Below are positions 6,827 through 13,961 of a stretch of 18,017 bases of DNA, piece after piece. Within the stretch, counting starts at the first letter, position 1. The number at the start of each line of letters is the position of its first letter. Source of the DNA: UBA11524 sp034104265 (GTDB taxonomy: Bacteria > Bacillota > Clostridia > Christensenellales > Aristaeellaceae). The DNA lies in the NCBI GenBank assembly GCA_034104265.1, contig JAXEEE010000060.1, positions 1-18,017 on the forward strand. The letters are read 5' to 3'. Made by a program: the position numbers and the translations under genes. A model generated the notes under the pieces. That model saw only the letters and a list, made by a program, of their open reading frames with translations, did not search any database and was not told the DNA's origin.

Positions 6827-7270
6827 ATGGAGCAGGTGACCTTCACCAACATGTGCATGATTGAGGACAGCGAGGGCCGGGTGGTAGTCCAGCAGCGCCG
6901 CCGCAGCTGGAAGGGCGTGGCCTTTCCCGGCGGGCATGTGGAGCAGGGCGAGAGCTTCACCCGGGCGGTGATCCGCGAAATCCGCGAGGAAACCGGTCTG
7001 ACCATCGAGCATCCCCGCCTGGTGGCCGTGAAGGACTGGATGGACGACGACGGCAGCCGCTATGTGGTGCTTCTGTACCGGGCCAGCCGGTATACAGGGA
7101 CGCTGACCTCCTCGGAGGAGGGCGATGTCTGGTGGCAGCCGCTGGATCGCCTGACGGAGCTGCCCCTGGCCAGCTCCATGGACATCATGCTGCGGGCCTT
7201 CCTGGACGAGGACGTCAGCGAGCATCTGCTTGTCCACGACGAAGGCGGCTGGCACAATCTGCTGCTGTAA
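6827..7270 (+). CDS. Nudix hydrolase (MutT-like)
   Basis: Nudix enzymes hydrolyse nucleoside diphosphates linked to another group, with Mg2+. The 147-aa product has a complete Nudix box from Gly36 to Leu58 (GHVEQGE, then REIREETGL), so every residue of GX5EX7REUXEEXGU is present. The preceding KGVAFPGG stretch is typical of MutT/8-oxo-dGTPase-like members, but the true substrate cannot be read from this. The ATG at 6827 has GAGGTG 5-7 bases upstream. It is the last gene of the run beginning at proA and is followed by a strong terminator at 7283-7320. Confidence 0.9.
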   Translation: MEQVTFTNMCMIEDSEGRVVVQQRRRSWKGVAFPGGHVEQGESFTRAVIREIREETGLTIEHPRLVAVKDWMDDDGSRYVVLLYRASRYTGTLTSSEEGDVWWQPLDRLTELPLASSMDIMLRAFLDEDVSEHLLVHDEGGWHNLLL

Positions 7271-7282
7271 TACAAACTGCAC

Positions 7283-7320
7283 AAAAAAGGACGCGGCCCT
7301 GTCACAGGCTGCGTCCTTTT
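7283..7320. terminator. Bidirectional terminator between Nudix gene and trpS
   Basis: AAAAGGACGC (7285-7294) pairs with GCGTCCTTTT (7311-7320), with inner pairs GCC/GGC, flanked by A-rich sequence on the left and TTTT on the right. Both strands therefore read as stem plus U-tract. It separates two converging transcripts. Confidence 0.88.
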
Positions 7321-7331
7321 GTGATGCTATT

Positions 7332-8354
7332 TTATCCCCGGGCTGCGAAGCCAACCTTCTTCTGCACCTTGCGCAGAGTCTTGTTGGCCAGGTAGGAGGC
7401 CGTCTTGGCGTTCTCGTCCAGCACGCCCTGGAGGTAGCCCTTGTCGGCGATCAGCCGCTTGTACTCCGCCTGGAGGGGTTCCAGGGCGGCGATGATGCAG
7501 TCCGCCGTGCGGGTCTTCAGCGTGCCGTAGCCCTGACCGGCCAGTTCGCTTTGCAGGTCTTCGATGGAGCCCGCGCCCAGGGCGGACATGATGGACAGCA
7601 GGTTGCTCACGCCGGGCTTGTTGTCGGGATCGTAGCGGATCTCGCCGTCGGAGTCGGTGACGGCGCGCTTGATCTTGCGGCGGATGGTGTCGGGATCGTC
7701 CAGCAGGGACACGAAGGTCTCCTCCGGGTCGGACTTGTACATCTTCCGGGTGGGATCCTGCAGGCTCATGACCTTCGCGCCCACCTTGGGGATGTAGCCC
7801 TCGGGGATGGTGAACACGTCGCCGTACACGCCATTGAAGCGCTGGGCGATGTCGCGGCAGATTTCCAGGTGCTGCTTCTGATCCACGCCCACGGGCACCA
7901 GGTTGGTCTGGTAGAGCAGGATGTCCGCGGCCATCAGCACGGGATAGGTGAACAGGCCGGCGTTGATGTTGTCGGCGTGCTTGGCGCACTTGTCCTTGTA
8001 CTGGGTCATGCGGCTCAACTCGCCCATGTAGGTGAAGCAGTTCAGGATCCAGGCCAGCTCCGCATGGGCGGACACGTGGCTCTGGCAGTAGATGAGGCTG
8101 CGCTTGGGGTCGATGCCGCTGGCGATGTAGATGGCGGCCAGCTCCATGCAGCGGCGGCGCAGGTCGGCAGGATTCTGCCGGACGGTGATGGCGTGCATGT
8201 CCACGATGGAGTAGATGCAGTCGTAGTCGTCCTGCAGCTTGGAGAAGTTCCGCAGCGCGCCGATGTAGTTACCCAGGGTCAGCGTGCCGGAGGGCTGGAT
8301 GCCGGAAAAGATAATGGGCTTCTTCTCGGGCTTGGGGTTCTGAATCTCGGACAT
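7332..8354 (-). CDS. trpS: Tryptophanyl-tRNA synthetase
   Basis: TrpS charges tRNA-Trp in the cytoplasm. The 340-aa class I synthetase has the HIGH-type motif in FSGIQPSGTLTLGNYIGAL (about residues 16-34), the Trp-site and dimer blocks around YSIVDMHAITV and TYPVLMAADILLYQT, then VPVGVDQKQHLE. The second signature reads KMYKSD (codons AAG ATG TAC AAG TCC) where nearly all bacterial enzymes have KMSKS, so the first Ser is Tyr here. I chose ATG 8354 because GGGAGG lies 9 bases before it and homology begins there; the frame stays open upstream through the riboswitch. Expression is controlled by the T-box leader at 8431-8669. It is a single-gene transcript ending at 7283-7320. Confidence 0.96.
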   Translation of the reverse strand: MSEIQNPKPEKKPIIFSGIQPSGTLTLGNYIGALRNFSKLQDDYDCIYSIVDMHAITVRQNPADLRRRCMELAAIYIASGIDPKRSLIYCQSHVSAHAELAWILNCFTYMGELSRMTQYKDKCAKHADNINAGLFTYPVLMAADILLYQTNLVPVGVDQKQHLEICRDIAQRFNGVYGDVFTIPEGYIPKVGAKVMSLQDPTRKMYKSDPEETFVSLLDDPDTIRRKIKRAVTDSDGEIRYDPDNKPGVSNLLSIMSALGAGSIEDLQSELAGQGYGTLKTRTADCIIAALEPLQAEYKRLIADKGYLQGVLDENAKTASYLANKTLRKVQKKVGFAARG

Positions 8355-8430
8355 GGTTGACAACCTCCCTATATTGATCGTACGCGGCGCAGGCCCGGGG
8401 GAAAGCCATGGCCGCCATGCTTCCGGGAAT

Positions 8431-8669
8431 AAAAAAACAGCCCTTCCGTCCATGGGGACAGATGACTGCGGTGCCACCCCTCTTGCACGGGAAAAGCACC
8501 CGTGCCTCTCGATCCTTTTCACGGAGGAAGCCGTCGCGGGATACTGACACAAGCGTTGTTCCCCCGCGCCCTCGGAACGCCACGACCGCGCCATCCACCG
8601 CCGGACTTGCACCCTCTCCGGCTCGCTTTGGGCAACCCTGCGCGATACCCTGTTCCTCATCGGTTTCCT
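8431..8669 (-). promoter_or_regulatory. T-box riboswitch, tryptophan-specific
   Basis: The leader RNA senses uncharged tRNA-Trp and allows transcription into trpS. On the minus strand the T-box core AAGAGGGGTGGCACCGC lies at about 8484-8468. Stem I is closed by GGAAC/GTTCC, and an inner CGCGC/GCGCG helix encloses a specifier loop with TGG at 8582-8580, the Trp codon. Stem III is GCACGGG/CCCGTGC at 8485-8505. The terminator pairs CAGTC with GGCTG and CTGTCC with GGACGG, and ends in seven U at 8437-8431. The antiterminator would form from the T-box core and the preceding strand. The exact 5' end is inferred from the promoter. Confidence 0.93.
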
Positions 8670-8671
8670 CT

Positions 8672-8700
8672 ATTATACATGCCCGGAGCACGGTTTGCAA
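8672..8700 (-). promoter_or_regulatory. SigA-type promoter for the trpS T-box leader
   Basis: On the minus strand TTGCAA (8700-8695), a 17-base spacer and a perfect TATAAT (8677-8672) precede the T-box leader. Confidence 0.85.
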
Positions 8701-8804
8701 GGGGGAAAAGCGTGTTTTTCCGCCGCGATTCTGCCGTATCCGCCGCAAAGCCTCTCCATTTTGCAGATTTCCCGAAAAACATTGGTAAAATGACCCCGGG
8801 GGTA

Positions 8805-8833
8805 TTGACAGGGGACAGTGGGTGTGGTTTAAT
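8805..8833 (+). promoter_or_regulatory. SigA-type promoter for the XRE-cupin/potABCD operon
   Basis: A perfect TTGACA (8805-8810), 17-base spacer and TTTAAT (8828-8833) give a strong promoter. Transcription should start near 8840, just ahead of the two inverted repeats at 8849-8900. Confidence 0.85.
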
Positions 8834-8848
8834 GTATAGCGTTTTGAG

Positions 8849-8900
8849 GTTTAGAATTCCTAAACTTCCTACTTCGATCCGGAGTTTAGAATTAGTAAAC
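8849..8900 (+). promoter_or_regulatory. Two tandem inverted repeats, probable operators for the XRE-cupin regulator
   Basis: GTTTAG-AATTC-CTAAAC (8849-8865) is a perfect 6-5-6 inverted repeat. GTTTAG-AATTA-GTAAAC (8884-8900) repeats it with one arm mismatch. Both are followed by TTCCT, and they are 35 bp apart start to start. They lie between the promoter and the regulator start codon. Binding by the HTH domain encoded immediately downstream, giving autoregulation of the pot operon, is inferred. Confidence 0.72.
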
Positions 8901-8925
8901 TTCCTGACCTGTGGAGGAATCTGCT

Positions 8926-9468
8926 ATGGACATTGGTGAGAAGCTGCGCCTGCTGCGCATCCAGCGGGGGCTGACCCAGGAGGATCTGGCCGACCGTTGC
9001 GAGCTGAGCAAGGGCTTTATTTCCCAGGTGGAGCGGAACCTGGCCTCCCCCTCCATCGCCACGCTGACGGACATGCTGGAGTGCCTGGGCTCATCCCTGT
9101 CGGCCTTTTTCAGCGAGAAGGCCCCGGAGAAGCCCGTATTCACCCCCCAGGACATGTTCGTCAAGGAGGACGAGGAAAGCATTCGCGGCACCATCACCTG
9201 GCTGGTGCCAGACGCCCAGAAGAACGCCATGGAGCCCATCCTGCTGGACATGGGCGAGGGAGGCGAAAGCTATCCCCTGCCGCCCCATGAGGGCGAGGAG
9301 TTCGGGTATGTGCTCTCCGGCAGCGTATACCTGGTCATGGGTGAAAAGAAAACCCGCGTCCGGGCCGGGTGCAGCTTCTGCATCCATCCCCGGGAGACCC
9401 ACTTCCTGCGCAACGCCGGCAAGACCCGGGCCAGGGTATTGTGGGTGTCCAATCCGCCCACCTTCTGA
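8926..9468 (+). CDS. XRE-family regulator with C-terminal cupin domain (PuuR-like)
   Basis: This 180-aa protein joins an N-terminal XRE helix-turn-helix (about residues 5-60, with GLTQEDLADRCELSKGFISQ) to a C-terminal cupin (about 105-177) containing PHEGEEFGYVLSGSVYLVMG and the second motif CIHPRETHFLRNAG. Such proteins sense a small ligand in the cupin and control nearby transport or catabolic genes; PuuR of E. coli responds to putrescine. Here it leads potABCD with a 37-base gap, so polyamine control is the likely job, though the ligand is not shown. The ATG at 8926 has GGAGGAA 6 bases before it. Two inverted repeats in its own leader are the probable binding sites. Confidence 0.92.
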   Translation: MDIGEKLRLLRIQRGLTQEDLADRCELSKGFISQVERNLASPSIATLTDMLECLGSSLSAFFSEKAPEKPVFTPQDMFVKEDEESIRGTITWLVPDAQKNAMEPILLDMGEGGESYPLPPHEGEEFGYVLSGSVYLVMGEKKTRVRAGCSFCIHPRETHFLRNAGKTRARVLWVSNPPTF

Positions 9469-9505
9469 CAGACAACCCCATCACGCTTGAAGGGAGCCAT
9501 GCCCC

Positions 9506-10567
9506 ATGGTAGAAAAGGAACGACTGATTGATCTGCGCAACGTGTCCAAGGAATTCGACGGCGTGCAGGTGCTCAAGAATATCAACCTCTACATCCGCAA
9601 AAAGGAGTTCGTGACCCTGCTGGGCCCCTCCGGCTGCGGCAAGACCACCACGCTGCGCATCATCGGCGGGTTTGAGACCCCCACCACCGGTCAGGTGCTC
9701 TTCGACGGGCAGGACATCGCCTACCTGCCCCCCTACAAGCGCCGGGTCAACACGGTGTTCCAGAAGTACGCGCTGTTCCCCCACCTGAACGTGCATGACA
9801 ACATCGCCTTCGGGCTGAAGCTGCGCAAGCTGCCCAAGGCGGAGATCGACCGCAAGGTGGACGCCATGCTGGATCTGGTGAACCTGCAGGGCTACGGCAA
9901 GCGCCATGTGGACGCCCTCTCCGGCGGACAGCAGCAGCGCGTGGCCATCGCCCGCAGCCTGGTCAACGAGCCGGAGGTGCTGCTGCTGGACGAGCCCCTG
10001 GGCGCGCTGGATCTGAAGCTGCGCAAGGAGATGCAGCTTGAATTGAAGAACATGCAGCAGAGGCTGGGCATCACCTTCCTCTACGTCACCCACGACCAGG
10101 AGGAGGCCCTGACCATGAGCGACACCATCGTCGTCATGCGGGAAGGCAAAATCCTGCAGATCGGCGACCCCAAGACCATCTACGACGAGCCTGCCAACGC
10201 CTTTGTGGCGGATTTCATTGGCGAGAGCAACATCCTGCGCGGCACCATGATCCACGACGAGCTGGTGGAGTTCGCCGGCTGCGCCTTCCCCTGCGTGGAC
10301 TTCGGCTTTGGCGAAAACGCCAAGGTGGACGTGGTCATCCGCCCTGAGGACATCATGCTCGTGGGCGAGGACGTGGGCCAGCTGGTGGGCACCATCCGCA
10401 GCGTGCTGTTCAAGGGCGTGCATTATGAGATGATGATCGACACCGGGGATGTGACCTTCAAGGTGCATTCCACCACCATGCAGCCCCAGGGCAGCCGGGT
10501 GGGCCTGAGCATCGTCCCGTTCAACATTCACATTATGAAGCCCATGGAGGAGGCGGCACAGGCATGA
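9506..10567 (+). CDS. potA: Polyamine ABC transporter ATP-binding protein PotA
   Basis: PotA powers spermidine/putrescine import on the inner face of the membrane. The 353-aa product has Walker A GPSGCGKTT (residues 40-48), a Q-loop (VFQKYALFPHLNV), the ABC signature LSGGQQQR, Walker B VLLLDEPLGALD and the switch His in YVTHDQEEAL. The C-terminal third (from about residue 245) is a TOBE-type regulatory domain beginning at the ESNILRG segment typical of PotA. All catalytic residues are present. GAAGGGAG lies about 10 bases before the ATG. The stop overlaps the potB start by four bases (ATGA), indicating coupled translation. Confidence 0.96.
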   Translation: MVEKERLIDLRNVSKEFDGVQVLKNINLYIRKKEFVTLLGPSGCGKTTTLRIIGGFETPTTGQVLFDGQDIAYLPPYKRRVNTVFQKYALFPHLNVHDNIAFGLKLRKLPKAEIDRKVDAMLDLVNLQGYGKRHVDALSGGQQQRVAIARSLVNEPEVLLLDEPLGALDLKLRKEMQLELKNMQQRLGITFLYVTHDQEEALTMSDTIVVMREGKILQIGDPKTIYDEPANAFVADFIGESNILRGTMIHDELVEFAGCAFPCVDFGFGENAKVDVVIRPEDIMLVGEDVGQLVGTIRSVLFKGVHYEMMIDTGDVTFKVHSTTMQPQGSRVGLSIVPFNIHIMKPMEEAAQA

Positions 10568-11556
10568 TCCAGGACATCTCGCTCCCCTGGTGGGCATGGG
10601 TGTGCATGGGGCTGGGGCTGATCACCTTCGTGGCGATGCTGGTGATCTCTGTCCGCCGCAATCATGGCATCAAGCGGTCTCTGTTTGCCTCCCCCTACGC
10701 CCTTTGGATGATTATTTTCACCGTTGTGCCGGTGCTGCTCATCGCCTACTACGCCTTCACCGATTCCGCCGGCGCCTTTACCCTCAACAATTTCCGCAAC
10801 TTCTGGGACAGCAACTACGAGTCCAACAAGGTCATCCTGGAGGCCATGGGCGAGGCCGGGCAGCAGTATATCAGTCGCGGCACGGTCAATGTGGACACCC
10901 TGGTCTACTCCCTGTGGATGGCCTTCCAGTGCACGGCGATCTGCCTTTTGCTGGGTTATCCTGCCGCGCTTTTCATGGCCGACCGCAACATGAAGCTGGG
11001 GCCGACGCTGGTGGTTTTGTTCATCATCCCCATGTGGATGAACTTCCTCCTGCGCACCATCGCCTGGATGAGCCTGCTGGAGGATCAGGGGCTGATCAAC
11101 ACCATCCTGCGGGCCCTGGGCTTTAACGGCGTGAAGCTCATGTACAACTCCGGCGCGGTGCTGCTGGGCATGGTGTACAATTACCTGCCCTTCATGGTCT
11201 TCCCCATTTACACGGTGCTGAACAAGATGGACTACCGCCTGAGCGAGGCCGCGGCGGATCTGGGCTGCAACCCCTGGCAGGCCCTGTACAAGGTGACCAT
11301 GCCTCTGTCCATCCCCGGGGTGGTCAGCGGCATCACCATGGTGTTCATGCCCTCGGTCACCACGTTCTTCATCCCGCGGATGCTGGGCGGCGGCAACACC
11401 ATGATGTTCGGTGACCTGATTGAGAGCAAGTTCCTCACCGAGGGCAACTGGAACGTAGGCTCCGCCCTGTCGCTGATCATGATGGTACTGATCCTCATCA
11501 GCCTGAGCATCCTGCGCATGGCCGATCCCAACGGCGAAGGAGGCGGTATCGCATGA
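10564..11556 (+). CDS. potB: Polyamine ABC transporter permease PotB
   Basis: PotB is one of two membrane subunits of the importer. The 330-aa product is longer than the classical PotB of about 275-285 aa. It has an additional hydrophobic helix at about residues 8-30 before the usual first helix (about 47-67), and a stretch of about 45 polar residues outside the membrane after it (WDSNYESNKV onwards). The core is typical: helices near 115-137, 147-170 and 200-222, and the EAA loop EAAADLGCNPWQALYKVTMP that docks onto PotA. It overlaps potA and potC by four bases each. The assignment as B rather than C follows gene order and length. Confidence 0.94.
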   Translation: MIQDISLPWWAWVCMGLGLITFVAMLVISVRRNHGIKRSLFASPYALWMIIFTVVPVLLIAYYAFTDSAGAFTLNNFRNFWDSNYESNKVILEAMGEAGQQYISRGTVNVDTLVYSLWMAFQCTAICLLLGYPAALFMADRNMKLGPTLVVLFIIPMWMNFLLRTIAWMSLLEDQGLINTILRALGFNGVKLMYNSGAVLLGMVYNYLPFMVFPIYTVLNKMDYRLSEAAADLGCNPWQALYKVTMPLSIPGVVSGITMVFMPSVTTFFIPRMLGGGNTMMFGDLIESKFLTEGNWNVGSALSLIMMVLILISLSILRMADPNGEGGGIA

Positions 11557-12320
11557 AGAAGTTCCTCAAGCGGTTCTACCTGGGGATCGTGCTGGTGTTC
11601 CTGTACGTGCCGATTGTGGTGCTGATCATCCAGTCCTTCAACGCGGGCAAGAGCCGCGCCAAGTGGGAGGGCTTCTCCCTGCGCTGGTACGGCGAACTGC
11701 TCAAGGATACACGCATCATGAACGCGCTGTACATCACCCTGTCCATCGCCGTGCTGGCCATGATCATCGCCACCGTCCTGGGTACGCTGGCTGCCATCGG
11801 CATCTACAGCATGAAGAAGCGCCCCCAGGCGCTGATGCTGACCCTGACCAACCTGCCCAATACCATGCCGGACATTGTCACCGGCATCTCCCTGATGCTG
11901 CTGTTCATCTTCACCAAGGTGGAGCGGGGCTATGTGACCATGCTGCTGGCCCACGTCACCTTCGATACGCCCTATGTGATTCTGTCGGTTCTGCCAAAGC
12001 TCAAGCAGATGAACAAGCACACCTACGAGGCGGCCCTGGATCTGGGCGCAACGCCCACCTACGCCCTGACCCACGTGATCATCCCCCAGTGTAAGAGCGG
12101 CATCATCACCGGGGCCATGCTGGCTTTCACCCTCTCCATTGACGATTTCACCATCAGCTACTTCACCACCTCGCCGCTGGTGCAGAACCTCTCCACCCTG
12201 ATCTACTCCGCCGCCCGCAAGGGCATCGAGCCCACCCTCAACGCCCTGTCCGCGCTGATGTTCGTGGCGCTGCTGGTGCTGCTGCTCATCGTCAACCGCC
12301 GCACGGCCGAGTCCAAGTGA
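11553..12320 (+). CDS. potC: Polyamine ABC transporter permease PotC
   Basis: This is the second permease, 255 aa, the usual PotC length. It has six predicted membrane helices, beginning FYLGIVLVFLYVPIVVLIIQSF (about residues 8-29). The EAA loop is YEAALDLGATPTYALTHVII near residue 160, followed by the conserved TLSIDDFTISYF segment typical of PotC/YdcV-type permeases. It begins inside the end of potB (ATGA overlap), so it is translationally coupled. potD follows after a 55-base gap that has its own strong ribosome binding site. Confidence 0.95.
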   Translation: MKKFLKRFYLGIVLVFLYVPIVVLIIQSFNAGKSRAKWEGFSLRWYGELLKDTRIMNALYITLSIAVLAMIIATVLGTLAAIGIYSMKKRPQALMLTLTNLPNTMPDIVTGISLMLLFIFTKVERGYVTMLLAHVTFDTPYVILSVLPKLKQMNKHTYEAALDLGATPTYALTHVIIPQCKSGIITGAMLAFTLSIDDFTISYFTTSPLVQNLSTLIYSAARKGIEPTLNALSALMFVALLVLLLIVNRRTAESK

Positions 12321-12375
12321 CAGGCTTTGCATAGATCCCCCCAAAAAAATCTGCAACAAGGAGGTCTCCCCCACC

Positions 12376-13413
12376 ATGAAGAAAGCTCTCTGTCTGCTGC
12401 TGCTCGCCGTGCTGCTGCTCCCCGCCTGCGCCCTGGGCGAAGGCAGCGTGGTCGTCTACAACTGGGAGGATTACATCGACCCGGACGTCATCACCCTGTT
12501 TGAGGAAGAAACCGGCATCAAGGTCGATTACAAGAACTTTACCACCAACGAGGACATGATCGTGCAGGTTGAGGTCAACCCCGGCATGTTCGACGTGTGC
12601 TTCCCCTCCGACTACATTGTGGAGCGCATGCTCAAGAAGGACATGCTGGAGGAGATCAACTTCGACAACGTGCCCAACGCCCAGTACACCCTGGAAAACC
12701 TGCTGAACCCCAGCTACGATCCTACCAATGCCTACTCCGTCCCCTACATGTGGGGCACCGTGGGCATCCTGTACAACACTACCATGGTGGAGGAGCCCGT
12801 GGACTCCTGGGGCATCCTGTGGGATACGAAGTACCAGAGCGACGTGTTCATGCTGGATTCCATCCGCGATTCCATGGGCGTCACGCTGAAGTACCTGGGC
12901 TACTCCATGAATTCCCGCGAGGTTCCCCAGCTGATGGAGGCCAAGCAGAAGCTCATCGAGCAGAAGCAGTCAGGCGTGGTGAAGGCTTATCAGGTGGATG
13001 AGACCAAGGACAAGATGGTGGCCGGTGAAGCCGCTCTGGCCCTGATGTGGTCCGGCGACGCCCAGTACGCCATCGACCTGAACGAGGATCTGGCCTACGC
13101 CGTGCCCAAGGAGGGCTCCAATGTGTGGGTGGACGCCATGGTCATCCCCAAGGGCGCGAAGAACAAGGAGAACGCCGAGAAGTTCATCAACTTCCTCTGC
13201 CGGCCTGACATCGCCCGGATGAACTGCGAGTACATCTGGTACTCCACCCCCAACACCGCCGCCATCGAGCTGATGGGCGAAGAGTACACCAGCAACCCCG
13301 TCATGAACCCCAGCGACGAGACCCTGGCCGGCTGCGAATTCTTCAACGACATCGAGGACACCTTCCGCAGCGTGTACGAGGCCATGTGGCTGGAAATCAA
13401 GAACACCAAGTAA
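12376..13413 (+). CDS. potD: Polyamine-binding lipoprotein PotD
   Basis: PotD captures spermidine or putrescine outside the membrane and hands it to PotBC. The 345-aa product starts with a lipoprotein signal: MKK, a hydrophobic run, and lipobox LPAC with Cys18, so it is probably anchored by lipid in a Gram-positive cell. Ligand residues known from E. coli PotD can be traced: YNW near residue 30, PSDY, DSIRDS, MWSGDAQYA, EGSNVWVDAMVIP (Trp and Asp that hold the polyamine) and YSTPN. Spermidine versus putrescine preference cannot be judged. AAGGAGG lies about 11 bases before the ATG, stronger than the potB/C sites, fitting the need for excess binding protein. A terminator follows. Confidence 0.96.
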   Translation: MKKALCLLLLAVLLLPACALGEGSVVVYNWEDYIDPDVITLFEEETGIKVDYKNFTTNEDMIVQVEVNPGMFDVCFPSDYIVERMLKKDMLEEINFDNVPNAQYTLENLLNPSYDPTNAYSVPYMWGTVGILYNTTMVEEPVDSWGILWDTKYQSDVFMLDSIRDSMGVTLKYLGYSMNSREVPQLMEAKQKLIEQKQSGVVKAYQVDETKDKMVAGEAALALMWSGDAQYAIDLNEDLAYAVPKEGSNVWVDAMVIPKGAKNKENAEKFINFLCRPDIARMNCEYIWYSTPNTAAIELMGEEYTSNPVMNPSDETLAGCEFFNDIEDTFRSVYEAMWLEIKNTK

Positions 13414-13425
13414 AAATGCATATGT

Positions 13426-13470
13426 AAAGGCCGCCTGCGACTGATCCCAGCACGCAGGCGGCCTTTTGTT
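13426..13470. terminator. Strong terminator after potD
   Basis: A perfect 14-bp stem pairs 13426-13439 with 13453-13466, followed by TTTTGTTTTG on the plus strand. The left side begins AAAGG after a T/A-rich stretch, so it may also serve the minus-strand gene that ends at 13476. Confidence 0.92.
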
Positions 13471-13475
13471 TTGCA

Positions 13476-13841
13476 TCAGTTGTTGCCCGGCAGCCACTGG
13501 GCCGTCATGGCCTCCATCATCCGCCGGTAAATGGCGAAGGCATCCTCCATCCGCCCCTCCTCGACAGCATCCACACAGGGCGCAGCATAGGTCACATGCA
13601 GCATATCCAGCGCCGCCTCATAACCCGGCGTGGCGCGGATCGCTCCCACGATCTCCGGCGACTGCTGACGGTATACCAGCAGCTCCTCCGTGCCGCCAGG
13701 CTGCCCGGCCATCCATGCCGCCAGGCTGCGGGCGCACTCCATCTCCCGGCATTCCTCAGGCTGGCCCAGGTGCTCCACATAAACCGCTGCAAACAGACTG
13801 GCCTCCACTGCACAGCGAAGGTCATCCGGCAGATATACCAT
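13476..13841 (-). CDS. Hypothetical 121-aa acidic protein
   Basis: I do not recognise this protein. It is 121 aa, soluble, alpha-helical and acidic, with no signal peptide or membrane segment. Features that stand out are Cys30, Cys36 and Cys89, a central PGGTEELLVYRQQSPEIV stretch, and a C-terminal helix EDAFAIYRRMMEAMTAQW. GGAGG lies 11 bases and AAGGA 2 bases before the ATG at 13841. A near-consensus promoter (13897-13925) drives it, overlapped by an inverted repeat, and a small XRE regulator is divergently transcribed. It is therefore probably a regulated accessory gene paired with that regulator. A toxin-antitoxin arrangement is possible but nothing in the sequence shows toxicity. Confidence 0.65.
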   Translation of the reverse strand: MVYLPDDLRCAVEASLFAAVYVEHLGQPEECREMECARSLAAWMAGQPGGTEELLVYRQQSPEIVGAIRATPGYEAALDMLHVTYAAPCVDAVEEGRMEDAFAIYRRMMEAMTAQWLPGNN

Positions 13842-13868
13842 GTTCCTTCATCCTCCCATTCTGTTGAA

Positions 13869-13917
13869 ATACATCATGCGTTGTATATATACGTTTACTA
13901 TACATCGTTTGTTGTAT
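13869..13917. promoter_or_regulatory. Two 18-base inverted repeats ATACA-N8-TGTAT, probable operators
   Basis: Copies lie at 13869-13886 (ATACATCATGCGTTGTAT) and 13900-13917 (ATACATCGTTTGTTGTAT), 31 bases apart. They differ at only three of 18 positions, so the centre is conserved as well as the arms. The right copy overlaps the -10 of the minus-strand promoter and the left copy lies in its leader. Repression by the XRE protein encoded at 13962 is inferred. Confidence 0.7.
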
Positions 13918-13925
13918 TCTGTCAA
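13897..13925 (-). promoter_or_regulatory. SigA-type promoter for the 121-aa gene
   Basis: On the minus strand a perfect TTGACA (13925-13920), 17-base spacer and TATAGT (13902-13897). I did not find an equally good plus-strand promoter for the XRE gene. Confidence 0.78.
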
Positions 13926-13961
13926 CACTGATGATATCAGAACAAGGGAGGGTGTTGACGC

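Noticed and set aside
7230..8360. A 376-codon plus-strand open frame opposite trpS
   Set aside because: Its composition (Gly/Val/His/Gln-rich) is that of an antisense shadow, and it crosses the bidirectional terminator at 7283-7320. trpS on the minus strand is certain.
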